A stretch of DNA of 33,354 nucleotides from Methylobacter sp. (GTDB lineage: Bacteria > Pseudomonadota > Gammaproteobacteria > Methylococcales > Methylomonadaceae), in NCBI GenBank assembly GCA_026399025.1, contig JAPLRU010000082.1:1-33354 (forward strand). The letters are read 5' to 3'. Shown here in pieces: positions 1 to 7,460 of this stretch (position 1 is its first letter; every line of letters begins with the position of its first letter). The translations under genes and the position numbers were made by a program. The notes under the pieces were generated by a model. It saw only the letters and a list, made by a program, of their open reading frames with translations. It was not told the DNA's origin and made no database searches.

Positions 1-23
1 CTTTAGCCTGTTTTACACCAGTT

Positions 24-143
24 TGCTTGGTGACCATAGCGAACGTGAACCACCCGATCCCATCCCGAACTCGGAAGTGAAACCGTTTAGCGCCGATGAT
101 AGTGTGGCAGTTTGCCATGCGAAAGTAGGGAATTGCCAAGCGC
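24..143 (+). rRNA. rrf: 5S ribosomal RNA
   Basis: The stretch has the layout and conserved blocks of bacterial 5S rRNA, including CCGAACTCGGAAGTGAAAC, TAGCGCCGATGATAGTGTGG and CATGCGAAAGTAGGGAA. The ends pair as the closing helix: GCTTGG at 25-30 with CCAAGC at 136-141. The length of about 120 nt is normal. It is followed directly by a terminator, so it is the last gene of an rRNA operon whose 23S gene would lie left of the window. The ends are placed from the helix and may be off by one or two bases. Confidence 0.97.
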
Positions 144-150
144 CTAAACC

Positions 151-185
151 AAAAACCCAAGCTCAACCAGCTTGGGTTTTTTTTT
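151..185 (+). terminator. Rho-independent terminator of the rRNA operon
   Basis: ACCCAAGCT at 155-163 pairs with AGCTTGGGT at 169-177 around a five-base loop. An A-run precedes it and a run of nine T follows, the classical intrinsic terminator form. It lies eight bases after the 5S gene, so it ends the rRNA transcript. Confidence 0.95.
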
Positions 186-204
186 GACCCAAATTAGGCG
201 ATTA

Positions 205-402
205 TCGTGCCGGGCAAAAAGAACGGGTTATTCGCCGGCTCGGAACGCGCCGGACAACGGGCGGCGGTTATTCAGACCTTGCTTAGCACCGCTAAACTCA
301 ATGGCCTCGATCCCTCGGCCTGGCTAAAAGACACTCTGGCAAAACTCCCCACTTGGCCCAAGCCGCATCGACGAACTGTTGCCTTTTGCCCCAGCCGATT
401 AA
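205..402 (+). pseudogene. IS66-family transposase, C-terminal remnant (frameshifted)
   Basis: The translation matches the conserved C-terminus of IS66-type transposases: KKNGLFAGSERAGQRAAVIQ, then TAKLNGLDPSAWLKDTLAKLP. IS66 proteins normally continue with WP-x-RIDELLP. Here that ending is found one base out of frame: after TWP, near position 361, an extra A shifts the frame, and the +1 frame reads SRIDELLPFAPAD and stops at 400-402. Only about 65 residues of a protein usually around 500 long remain, and no inverted repeat or upstream part is present. It is a dead fragment inserted or left just behind the rRNA terminator. No start codon is meaningful here. Confidence 0.85.
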
Positions 403-643
403 ATCATAGCGGTGACGGCCTGACGATGTGGAACGGTTGAGCGCTTACACAGGATGCGCGTATCGCCGAAATCGAACATTTCAACGGCAAGGTTCGGCCT
501 CCTAAAGACAGTCTACGCGGAGCCGGCAAAAAGTCGAACACCGCTTCCGCTTTTTGAAAAAAACTGTGGTTCATCTCATACCCTGTTTCTCAAGTCGCGA
601 AAGCGCATTATGACGCGATGATCATGATTCGCTGTCTTTTGGT
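403..643. other. Non-coding stretch, probable decayed mobile-element debris
   Basis: No open frame of convincing length is present. Short readable pieces occur, for example around 440-555 and 560-640, with no family I recognise. Together with the IS66 remnant to the left this is most simply read as degraded insertion-element sequence. Confidence 0.35.
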
Positions 644-1588
644 TTACGGTCCGTAGTCCTTAAACTTAACCTGATTACGTCCATGGGCTTTAGCATAATA
701 TAAAGCCTCATCGGCATATCTTATGAGATCGATACTGGATTCCGAGTGTGTTAATGAGGACACGCCGATTGAAACGGTAATCTTTAAGGTTTTGTCAGGT
801 TCATATTCAATGTTTTTATCTTCTATGGACTGTCTGGCGCGCTCGGCAATTCGGAGTGCGTCATTAATGTCAGTATTAGGTAAAAGCATCGCTATCTCTT
901 CACCGCCGTAGCGAACTACAGCATCTCCGGTTCTGGATAGGGTGTCTAAGGTGTTTGCCGTCAGCTGTAAAACAAAATCGCCTACCTGATGCCCATAGGT
1001 GTCGTTAATTTTTTTAAAATGATCAATATCGATCATAAAATAGCAAAAAGGCTGTCGGTCTTTTTTGCAACGATCTAATAGCGTTGTAAAGTTTTCGTTC
1101 AACCAAGCTCGGTTGTACAATTGGGTCAAATCATCAACAAGGGCTTTATGCTCAAATAACCGTTGTTTTTTTAATGAAGAAACAACTTGCGAATTTACGC
1201 CTCGAAAACGGCCGGCCATAAGACGAAGCAGATTGATGGCAAATAAATGACTTTGCTCGACAAGACTCCAAACTAACGGCTCGTTGATCATAATCACTTT
1301 GCACTCGACCAGAGAAATAGCTGAAGCAGTTGCCGATTGTTGATCTATTAGAGATATTTCACCGATAACATCTCCAGCCCAAATAATCCTTAAAGGTTTG
1401 TCTTCTTCTAAATAAATTTGAACTTCGCCTTCAAGAAGTAGATAAAGCGCCGAATTTTTAACATCCTTTTTTATTAAATGCTGTCCTGCGGGAATGGTAT
1501 AAACAGAGCAGTTGGCTAGAACGCTGTTTATCAATTCCAGTGGCACGTTGTTAAATAATTCAAAAGACGTTAAGTCGGTGGCTTTCAT
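644..1588 (-). CDS. Diguanylate cyclase with N-terminal cyclic-nucleotide-binding-like domain
   Basis: A soluble 314-residue protein predicted to make cyclic di-GMP from two GTP. Residues 10-130 form a CRP-type cNMP-binding fold (phosphate-cassette region GEISLIDQQSATASA at about 77-91). Residues 145-310 form a GGDEF domain with the signature RYGGEEIAML (GGEEI at 228-232) and an allosteric inhibition site RTGD at 219-222, five residues before it as expected. Two departures are visible. The arginine that normally contacts the nucleotide phosphate in the cassette is replaced (QQSAT), so cAMP may not be the ligand. The fifth position of GGDEF/GGEEF is Ile. The domain order suggests a ligand- or partner-gated c-di-GMP source. 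It lies 55 bp downstream of a secreted protein gene on the same strand, possibly in one transcript. There are no membrane segments. Confidence 0.88.
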   Translation of the reverse strand: MKATDLTSFELFNNVPLELINSVLANCSVYTIPAGQHLIKKDVKNSALYLLLEGEVQIYLEEDKPLRIIWAGDVIGEISLIDQQSATASAISLVECKVIMINEPLVWSLVEQSHLFAINLLRLMAGRFRGVNSQVVSSLKKQRLFEHKALVDDLTQLYNRAWLNENFTTLLDRCKKDRQPFCYFMIDIDHFKKINDTYGHQVGDFVLQLTANTLDTLSRTGDAVVRYGGEEIAMLLPNTDINDALRIAERARQSIEDKNIEYEPDKTLKITVSIGVSSLTHSESSIDLIRYADEALYYAKAHGRNQVKFKDYGP

Positions 1589-1643
1589 GGATACCTTTTA
1601 TAAGATGGATAAGTTTAATTCCGGCACACAGTTTAGCAGGAGA

Positions 1644-2291
1644 TTATCTGGCCTCGCTGGGATAAGTCCACTCGGAAAAACCTGCGGCAATGGCTTGCTC
1701 CAAGTCGCCGGCGGCGATGACGTAAACGTTAAATATACCGGTATCCGCACCACACAAAGCAATCCTTGCCAGATCATCGTGTTCTTTGCTTGCCACATAA
1801 ACCCTAATATCACCTAATTGCTGTTGCATATCGGCCAAGCTAATGCCATTGTTTTCGCATTGCTTGCTCTCATCCGACTTAGCAACGCGCACTGTGTCGG
1901 AGGCGGCTGGCAACGGTGGGCAAGTCAGCAAACGATTAACGCTGTAAAACGAGGTGCTGGGATCGGGCTTAATGCCGTTTAATTGTTTGACAAATTTTTC
2001 AAAGGCTTTGCTGGGTGGTTGAGCGCTGGGTCTGTCTTCGACACAGGCGGAAAAGCCGCCTTCGCGTCCATAGCCGTAAATTACAAACTTATCTATGACA
2101 CTCGCGGCAACGGCATTGCCCAGCAGTTGGCGTAATTTTTTATAAGCAACGGGATCGACGCCGGGGCCGATCCCGCCAATCGATATTTCTATCGCATGCC
2201 GTGTTTCGACGATTGGCGCCGGCTTGGCGTAAAGCATCGAACTAGCAAGCAATCCGGTGATCCATAACAATAAAAAGGCTGGTTTTTTCAT
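1644..2291 (-). CDS. Secreted/periplasmic protein of unknown function
   Basis: A 215-residue protein starting with a clear Sec signal peptide (MKK, then the hydrophobic run FLLLWITGLLASSM, likely cleavage after LYA near residue 22). The mature part contains a glycine-rich patch (ISIGGIGPGVDP), four or more cysteines (FSACVED, LLTCPP, KQCENN, IALCGAD) compatible with disulfides, and no family I recognise. GGAG lies eight bases before the ATG, which supports the start. It is read towards the diguanylate cyclase gene 55 bp downstream and may share its transcript. No function is assigned. Confidence 0.75.
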   Translation of the reverse strand: MKKPAFLLLWITGLLASSMLYAKPAPIVETRHAIEISIGGIGPGVDPVAYKKLRQLLGNAVAASVIDKFVIYGYGREGGFSACVEDRPSAQPPSKAFEKFVKQLNGIKPDPSTSFYSVNRLLTCPPLPAASDTVRVAKSDESKQCENNGISLADMQQQLGDIRVYVASKEHDDLARIALCGADTGIFNVYVIAAGDLEQAIAAGFSEWTYPSEAR

Positions 2292-2479
2292 GGGGGTAAC
2301 TCCAAAGTGAATGATGATCGGCTTTCATTATAGTAGGGGGAAGACTACTTACCTAGCAGCGCTTTGCCGCTAACCAAGCCTTTTTCCGGATAAAGTTCAT
2401 CCAATTACGCTTCAGTTATTATTCCTTGCCGGGAATTAAGCGGAATAAATTTATTAATCGCTCATATAGGCGAATTCTA

Positions 2480-2507
2480 TTGACGACTAAGTTGAGCGGT
2501 ATAAAAT
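2480..2507 (+). promoter_or_regulatory. Candidate sigma-70 promoter of the bacterioferritin pair
   Basis: TTGACG at 2480-2485 and TAAAAT at 2502-2507 are separated by 16 bp and lie about 75 bp before the first bacterioferritin start, which has AGAGG at 2570-2574 as its ribosome site. No strong Fur-like palindrome was seen here, in contrast to the Bfd promoter. Confidence 0.45.
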
Positions 2508-2580
2508 CGCAGTGAACGCTGAGCGGCTTGTGCCGTAGGCTATCGATAATCCGACGTTCCACTGACTTCAAGAGGTTTTT

Positions 2581-3060
2581 ATGAAAGGCGACAACACTAT
2601 TTTGGACATTCTCAACGGCTTACTGGCCGGAGAGCTGAGCGCATCCGATCAGTATCTCATTCATGGCGAGATGTACGCCGATTTCGGTCTGAACCATCTC
2701 GCCGAAAAAAGCCTGCATGAGTCGGAGCATGAACGGCTTCATGCCCGAGCCTTAATTCAGCGTATTCTGTTTTTGGAAGGCACGCCTAATTTATCCAAAC
2801 GTGAAGCGTTAACTATCGGTAGCGCGGTACCGGACATGCTAAAAGCCGATTTGGACGTTGAATATCATGTGGTGGGTGAATTAAAAAAAGCCATTGCCGC
2901 TTGTGAACAAGCTCAGGATTATGTGACACGCGATATGTTGACTGTACAACTGGAGGACACGGAAATGGACCATGCTTATTGGCTGGAACAGCAGTTGCGG
3001 CTGATTAATCTTGTAGGTTTGGAAAATTATCAGCAAAGTCAAATGAAACCGGGCATTTAA
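2581..3060 (+). CDS. bfr: Bacterioferritin, ferroxidase-type subunit without haem methionine
   Basis: A 159-residue four-helix ferritin-like protein that oxidises Fe(II) and stores iron inside a 24-subunit shell. It opens with the typical MKGD. The dinuclear iron site seems complete: Glu18, Glu51, His54, Glu94, and Glu128/His131, the last pair displaced by one residue compared with E. coli Bfr. The haem-ligand position 52, methionine in haem-binding Bfr, is arginine, so this subunit should not form the intersubunit haem site. The next gene, 22 bp downstream, has the opposite pattern (haem Met kept, ferroxidase site lost), so the two probably co-assemble. Two-subunit bacterioferritins with this division of labour are known in other bacteria. 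Residue positions are my own count from the translation. Confidence 0.93.
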   Translation: MKGDNTILDILNGLLAGELSASDQYLIHGEMYADFGLNHLAEKSLHESEHERLHARALIQRILFLEGTPNLSKREALTIGSAVPDMLKADLDVEYHVVGELKKAIAACEQAQDYVTRDMLTVQLEDTEMDHAYWLEQQLRLINLVGLENYQQSQMKPGI

Positions 3061-3082
3061 GCTAACAAGCGAGGGTAACGAT

Positions 3083-3550
3083 ATGAAAGGCGATAAAAAA
3101 ATCACTGATGTGCTCAATAAGATACTCAAAAACGAACTAACCTCAATTAACCAGTATTTTCTGCATGCCCGAATGTTTCGCCATTGGGGGCTGGAAAAGC
3201 TCAACGACTACCAGTACAAGCAATCGATCCGCGTCATGAAAGAAGCCGATGAGCTTATTGAGCGCATTTTGTTTCTGGAAGGTCTACCGAACCTGCAAAA
3301 TCTCGGAAAACTGTTGATTGGCGAAAATGTCGTTGAGTGCCTGAACGGTGATCTCGAATACGAAAAAAATGTTCAGCGGCCGATGTTGATAGAGGCCGTG
3401 GCTTTGTGCGAGGAAGTGCAAGACTACGTCAGCCGCGATCTGCTTGAAGAGTTGCTGGAACATTGTGAACAAGCCATTGATTGGTTAGAGACTCAGCAAA
3501 GCCTGATGGCGAACGTCAGCTTGCCTAATTATTTGCAATCGCATATATAG
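3083..3550 (+). CDS. bfr: Bacterioferritin, haem-binding subunit with degenerate ferroxidase site
   Basis: A 155-residue bacterioferritin, closer in sequence to E. coli Bfr than its neighbour ([36 protein letters not shown]). Met52 (SIRVMKEAD) is the haem-ligand position and is kept. The ferroxidase ligands are not: position 51 is Val, position 54 is Glu instead of His, and the E-x-x-H pair before IDWLE reads C-E-Q-A. Glu18 and Glu94 remain. It should therefore bind haem but oxidise iron poorly alone, complementing the gene upstream. It is co-directional after 22 bp and has its own GAGGG ribosome site, so an operon is likely. Confidence 0.93.
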   Translation: MKGDKKITDVLNKILKNELTSINQYFLHARMFRHWGLEKLNDYQYKQSIRVMKEADELIERILFLEGLPNLQNLGKLLIGENVVECLNGDLEYEKNVQRPMLIEAVALCEEVQDYVSRDLLEELLEHCEQAIDWLETQQSLMANVSLPNYLQSHI

Positions 3551-3609
3551 CAAGGCATTGATTCATACGGCCGAACAAACTATGTCGCATTTTTAGAGTT
3601 TAATGGGGC

Positions 3610-3650
3610 TTGACAGACACTTAAAACTAAATGAGAATGTTTCTTATTGA
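3610..3650 (+). promoter_or_regulatory. bfd promoter with overlapping Fur-like site
   Basis: TTGACA at 3610-3615 is followed after exactly 17 bp by GAGAAT at 3633-3638. Over the -10 lies an imperfect palindrome AATGAGAA-TGT-TTCTTATT (about 3630-3647), resembling the GATAATGATAATCATTATC Fur consensus. This predicts iron repression of bfd, matching its role in releasing iron from bacterioferritin under starvation. The Fur assignment is by eye. Confidence 0.6.
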
Positions 3651-3683
3651 TTGCGTACCAGTGCATTATAGAGGAGCTGTTTC

Positions 3684-3884
3684 ATGTATGTATGTGTTTG
3701 TCAGGCAGTGACGGATCGCGAGATTCACCAAGCCGCCAGAAACGGAGCAAAAACACTTAGAGACTTACGCCGTGATTTACGTGTAGGTGTCGATTGCGGC
3801 CGTTGTGTAAGTTGTGCTCGCCAGTGCTTAAAATCAGTCAGTGAGGACTCCCAAGACAGTTTGGAATTACTCGTCCTCGCCTGA
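3684..3884 (+). CDS. bfd: Bacterioferritin-associated ferredoxin (Bfd)
   Basis: A 66-residue [2Fe-2S] protein with the Bfd cysteine layout: Cys4 and Cys6 in MYVCVCQAV, then a Cys-x2-Cys pair in GVDCGRCVSC. Bfd docks on bacterioferritin and passes electrons to the haem so that stored iron is reduced and released. An extra CxxxC (SCARQC) follows, as in many Bfd proteins. Its position 130 bp after the two bacterioferritin genes, with a separate promoter carrying a Fur-like site, fits storage genes and the mobilising gene being regulated differently. GAGGAG precedes the ATG. Confidence 0.95.
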   Translation: MYVCVCQAVTDREIHQAARNGAKTLRDLRRDLRVGVDCGRCVSCARQCLKSVSEDSQDSLELLVLA

Positions 3885-4041
3885 TAATGGATAGAAAGGA
3901 TTTCATTCAGAGAAACCGCTCTACTCGACCGCAAAATCCAACCGCTCTTTCATAAACACGGAGTGGTCCATGAGAATCTCCACATGATCTGCGTTCTATT
4001 TATGCCGAATTTGCGCAGCACTTTCTTGATTTCGAATTGCC

Positions 4042-4542
4042 TTACTGACCGATCAAGTTATGAACTTTATCGGCCAGCGCTTTAACCCCTCGTTGCGTTA
4101 CTTTTTCATGATTGCCCTTAAGTTCAATATCGTATCTGGCCGTCTGTGTTTGATTTTTTATATTAATCACATGCGCGATCAGATAAGAAAATAAAAAGCT
4201 GGGTTTGCTGTGTTGGCTGACGATAATCCAATCCGCACCAAATTGTTTGCCCAGTTTGGCGGCAAGATCGTTAAAGCGGAATAAATAACCGAAACTCGAA
4301 TTGGCGGCAGCTTGAGCGGCGGCATCGATATGAATGACTTCGTAGTCGCCGGTCCGGTTTATCGCCTGTTCCAACAAGGGGCGAATGGACGCGGTGCGCC
4401 GTTGTTCTTCGGGGGTGTTGGGCAGGGACGTTATATCGTTCAGTTCAAAATCCAACACGGCTATGCGTTGCGCGGCGTCGGCATTGGTTAACAGCAGCGA
4501 CCCGATAGCCAGTGCTGTTAGCGTTGATTTCACTCGGTTCAT
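4042..4542 (-). CDS. Secreted DUF2380/DUF3280-like protein
   Basis: A 166-residue exported protein: signal peptide (NRVKSTLTALAIGSLLLT, cleavage near ADA-AQ), then RIAVLDFELND, a pattern shared by small DUF2380/DUF3280 proteins and reminiscent of TolB/CsgG-like periplasmic domains. Such proteins often occur near PQQ-dependent alcohol dehydrogenase genes in methylotrophs and pseudomonads; I know this as a gene-neighbourhood trend, not as a proven role. An earlier in-frame ATG exists at 4557, but GAGGAG lies at the right distance only before 4542, so that start is chosen. It follows the SRPBCC gene by about 18 bp, forming a two-gene unit divergent from a MoxYX-like two-component pair. Confidence 0.7.
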   Translation of the reverse strand: MNRVKSTLTALAIGSLLLTNADAAQRIAVLDFELNDITSLPNTPEEQRRTASIRPLLEQAINRTGDYEVIHIDAAAQAAANSSFGYLFRFNDLAAKLGKQFGADWIIVSQHSKPSFLFSYLIAHVINIKNQTQTARYDIELKGNHEKVTQRGVKALADKVHNLIGQ

Positions 4543-4560
4543 GGTCTGTCTCCTCATTCG

Positions 4561-4995
4561 TTAACTATCAAGCTGCGGCTGCATGTCCCGCTCCAGGCCC
4601 AGAATGCCTCCCGTCAGCGCATCGCGCAATAATTCAACCAAGGCGTCGCGCTGATCTTCCTGCACATCGATTTCCAGCGTCCATGATAATTCGGTATCGG
4701 CCTCGTTTATCCGGCGGATTTCTACCGTGCCGACATAGCTTTGTACCGGAAACGGCGATTCGGTTCGGGTGTAGCGTAAACACTGGCGTTGATCGTCGAT
4801 AAGGTCTATGCGATCTTTGATTTTAGCGCCATCGGTTAAAGTCATAACGCGCGTTGCGCCTTCTCCTGCGCCGAAGACTGTGCAGTCGTCGATTATCGGA
4901 AACCAGCGCTCCAGTCCGCCAATGCCCCTAATCGCGGCCCAAGCCCGGTCGGCATTGACAGCAATGATCTTGGTTACGTTTAATTGTTCAATCAT
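4561..4995 (-). CDS. SRPBCC (START-like) superfamily protein, MxaD-like
   Basis: A 144-residue protein with the SRPBCC pattern: beta-strand start MIEQLNVTKIIAVNADRAWA, helix GGLERWFPIIDDCTVFGAGEG, then VRTVTL-type strands and a final amphipathic helix. The fold binds hydrophobic ligands. MxaD of the methanol-dehydrogenase operon belongs to this superfamily and its association with PQQ methanol oxidation is known, but MxaD is exported and this protein shows no signal peptide, so equivalence is only suggestive. AAGGAG lies before the ATG. It is first in a leftward unit with the DUF2380/3280-like gene and shares the intergenic region with the divergent histidine kinase. Confidence 0.75.
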   Translation of the reverse strand: MIEQLNVTKIIAVNADRAWAAIRGIGGLERWFPIIDDCTVFGAGEGATRVMTLTDGAKIKDRIDLIDDQRQCLRYTRTESPFPVQSYVGTVEIRRINEADTELSWTLEIDVQEDQRDALVELLRDALTGGILGLERDMQPQLDS

Positions 4996-5068
4996 AAGAG
5001 CTACTCCTTAAGTGGTGTCGTGGGTGGCGGTAGTTTATTAAACCGAGCGGATAGCGGTAAGCCGATTT

Positions 5069-5097
5069 TTGCCCGCCCAGTACGGGCAATTTGCCCG
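5069..5097. promoter_or_regulatory. Three-half-site operator between SRPBCC and histidine kinase genes
   Basis: TTGCCCG (5069-5075), CGGGCAA (5083-5089) and TTGCCCG (5091-5097) are three exact copies of one heptamer in alternating orientation. The last two form a 15-bp perfect palindrome. They lie in the 185-bp divergent region upstream of both units and are a natural candidate target for the adjacent LuxR-type response regulator. The binding partner is inferred. Confidence 0.5.
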
Positions 5098-5180
5098 AGC
5101 TTAAGCGAGCGGCTGTTCCGGGTAGTTGACGGCTCTTATAATACAAGCCTTGCAGCATTACTCGATCCGGAAGGTTTAGC

Positions 5181-6530
5181 ATGAATTTACAGTTGCATTT
5201 ACTGTCCCGCATCACGGTGGTCGCGTTGATGTGTCTGTTTACAACCGCCGCTTATGTGCTTTATCACAGCGACAGGCAAGCCGGACAGGTTACGCAGGCC
5301 ACCGCCGAGTCGCTGGGCAAGCAGCTGGAGTTTCAGCTGTTAAGCATCAATGCCGGATTCGGTCGGGCCCATCAATTTCCGGATTTTGAATTATGGAAGC
5401 AAACCGCCAATATGCCGGGCATTTGTATCAGTTTTGTCTCGACAGACAACGCCGCTCAGCACAGTCTTTGCAATGGTGCGAAACAAACGAGCCTGATCCC
5501 GCCGGAAATTTTCGTAACTATTTACCGCCGGTTTTTAAATCCCGGTTTTGAGATCACGCGGCCGATTGCATTCAACGGCCGGGTGTACGGTTCGCTGACG
5601 GTGACACCTAATGCCGAGATGGAAATAGCCCAAGCTTGGGACAATATCCGCAGTTTGCTGAGTTTGTCAGCCATCACCGTGTCGGCGGTGTGTTTGCTGG
5701 TTTATCTGAGCATTAGCCGGGCTTTGCGCCCGGCCCGGATAATCGTCGCCGGACTGGAGACTATGGAAAAAGGCGATTTGGCTTGCCGCTTGCCGACGTT
5801 CGAACTGATCGAATGGCAACGCACCGCGACGGCAATCAATCGACTGGCGGCAACGCAGCAACACTTGCTGGCCGAACGCCAAAAGCTAACTATGAAGCTG
5901 ATGAATGTTCAGGAAGAAGAACGCCGCTATTTGGCCCGGGAGCTGCACGACGAGTTCGGCCAATGTCTGGCCGCGATCAATGCCGTTGCCGCATCCATGG
6001 CGCAAACGGCGGAACAACAGTGTCCGGCGTTGGTTAATGACGCCGTCCATATCAGCCGGATTAGCCAACATATGATGGTGAATGTACGCGATTTGTTGAG
6101 GCGTTTGCGGCCTGCGGAGCTTGATGAACTGGGGCTCGCCGCCAGCCTGAACAGCTTGGTATCGGGCTGGAATGCGGGCGGCAAAATTCGTTATCAACTC
6201 AGCATTGTCGGCGATTGCGCCTTGCTGCCGGAGCCGCTGGGCGTCTCGCTATTTCGCATTACCCAGGAATGCCTGACCAATATTGCCAAGCATTCGGCGG
6301 CGACGAACGCGAAAGTGACGTTGGTTATTGCTAACAATGCGCTTACTTTAACGGTCGAAGATAACGGCTTGACGACAGCATTGCCCTTTGCCGACGGTCC
6401 CGGTATTGGCCTGCTCGGCATCCGCGAGCGTGTCACGGCGCTGAATGGGCAACTGGTATTGGCCATTGCCGAGCCGCACGGCTTGATTGTTGAAGCACGG
6501 CTACCGATACGGAGCGACAACCATGATTAA
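5181..6530 (+). CDS. MoxY-like membrane sensor histidine kinase (NarX/HisKA_3 type)
   Basis: A 449-residue two-transmembrane sensor. TM1 lies at about 9-28 and TM2 at 158-178, enclosing a periplasmic domain of about 125 residues (PGICISFVSTDN..., PIAFNGRVYGSL) that resembles the LapD_MoxY_N sensor. A HAMP-like linker follows (FELIEWQRTATAINRLA). The dimerisation/phosphoacceptor helix has ERRYLARELHDEFGQCL with His256. The ATPase has N-box QECLTNIAKH (362-371), DNG (394-396) and GPGIGLLGIRER (406-416). The name giver MoxY controls methanol dehydrogenase in Paracoccus, so an alcohol or C1-related signal is plausible but not shown. GGAAGG precedes the ATG. The stop overlaps the response regulator start by eight bases, indicating coupled translation. 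Confidence 0.9.
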   Translation: MNLQLHLLSRITVVALMCLFTTAAYVLYHSDRQAGQVTQATAESLGKQLEFQLLSINAGFGRAHQFPDFELWKQTANMPGICISFVSTDNAAQHSLCNGAKQTSLIPPEIFVTIYRRFLNPGFEITRPIAFNGRVYGSLTVTPNAEMEIAQAWDNIRSLLSLSAITVSAVCLLVYLSISRALRPARIIVAGLETMEKGDLACRLPTFELIEWQRTATAINRLAATQQHLLAERQKLTMKLMNVQEEERRYLARELHDEFGQCLAAINAVAASMAQTAEQQCPALVNDAVHISRISQHMMVNVRDLLRRLRPAELDELGLAASLNSLVSGWNAGGKIRYQLSIVGDCALLPEPLGVSLFRITQECLTNIAKHSAATNAKVTLVIANNALTLTVEDNGLTTALPFADGPGIGLLGIRERVTALNGQLVLAIAEPHGLIVEARLPIRSDNHD

Positions 6531-7182
6531 AATTTTACTGGTCGACGATCACGCTATCGTCCGCGAAGGTTATCTTTCGCTGTTGGCAAAGCAGCCGGGT
6601 TTGTTGGTGGTCGCTGAAGCGGCGGACGCTGCCCAGGCTTATCAACGGTTTAAGGAATTCAGCCCCGGCGTGGTGGTTACCGATATTTCTTTGCCCGGAA
6701 GCAGCGGTCTGGAACTTATTGCCCGCATCAAACAACGCGATGCGGAAGCGAAGATTCTGGTGTTCAGTATGCATCAAAATCCCGGTTTTGCCGTGCAGGC
6801 AAGCCGTGCCGGGGCTTTGGGCTATGTGACCAAAAGCAGTTCGCCGGAAGTGTTGCTGCGCGCGATCTATGAGGTTTATGCCGGTCGTCATTTTTTAAGC
6901 GCAGACATTGCGCAAGCGTTGGCCCTGGAAAAATTGGGCGGTGAACGCATGGCCTTGGAAACCTTGACTGTGCGGGAATTCGAAATTTTGCGCCTGTTGG
7001 TCGAAGCACGGAGCACGGAGGATATTGCGCAAACGTTGAACATCAGCGCAAAGACCGTATGCAATTGCCATTACTTGATCAAGCGCAAACTCGGCGTTGC
7101 CGGAGATATAGCACTGACTCGATTGGCAATCAGGCTAAAGGTGATTAACCTTTTGGATCTATCGGTTCCGGACATTATCTGA
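6523..7182 (+). CDS. LuxR/NarL-family response regulator (MoxX-like)
   Basis: A 219-residue regulator: receiver domain with Asp8/Asp9, phosphoacceptor Asp54 (VVTDISLPG) and Lys104 (YVTKSSSPE), then a LuxR-type helix-turn-helix (LTVREFEILRLLVEARSTED, TVCNCHYLIKRKLGV). The ATG at 6523 is used because it begins MIKILLVDDH; an upstream in-frame ATG at 6487 lies deep in the kinase gene. The eight-base overlap with the kinase gene makes them a cognate pair. It probably binds the repeated TTGCCCG sites upstream of the operon. No alcohol dehydrogenase structural gene is in the window. Confidence 0.93.
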   Translation: MIKILLVDDHAIVREGYLSLLAKQPGLLVVAEAADAAQAYQRFKEFSPGVVVTDISLPGSSGLELIARIKQRDAEAKILVFSMHQNPGFAVQASRAGALGYVTKSSSPEVLLRAIYEVYAGRHFLSADIAQALALEKLGGERMALETLTVREFEILRLLVEARSTEDIAQTLNISAKTVCNCHYLIKRKLGVAGDIALTRLAIRLKVINLLDLSVPDII

Positions 7183-7297
7183 GGCGAAGATGAGTGGCCG
7201 GATCTTTAGGCTTTCTCGCTGATACGTTCTGCGTGCATTACATCATGCCGACTCATTTGATGTCTTTTGTGTTTTTCGTGGATACATCGTTTTTAAC

Positions 7298-7426
7298 TTA
7301 GGAACGCGCATGAAATAAAGTGAGCAACTGTGCGCGGCAGGAGTGCAAGCTTTGCTTGCGTATGCAGGCGGAGCCTGCACTCCGACTATTGGCAACTTGC
7401 CTAAGTTATTTCATGCTCATTCCTTA
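7298..7426 (+). repeat. MITE-like element, copy 1
   Basis: About 129 bp with imperfect 20-bp terminal inverted repeats (left end reads AGGAACGCGCATGAAATAA, right end complements AGGAATGAGCATGAAATAA). The core folds into a large hairpin: GGAGTGCAAGCTTTGCTTGC faces GCAGGCGGAGCCTGCACTCC, each arm also self-complementary. An inverted second copy sits at 10037-10168, on the other side of the GGDEF/EAL gene. There is no coding capacity. Confidence 0.85.
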
Positions 7427-7460
7427 ATCGCATCAATCGAACCTTTTTCTCTCCATACGT

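Noticed and set aside
4561-4995. Naming the SRPBCC gene mxaD
   Set aside because: There is no signal peptide, and methanol dehydrogenase genes are absent from the window.
6487-6522. Upstream in-frame ATG for the response regulator
   Set aside because: The receiver fold begins at MIKILLVDD (6523), and the extra residues are an out-of-frame reading of the kinase gene.
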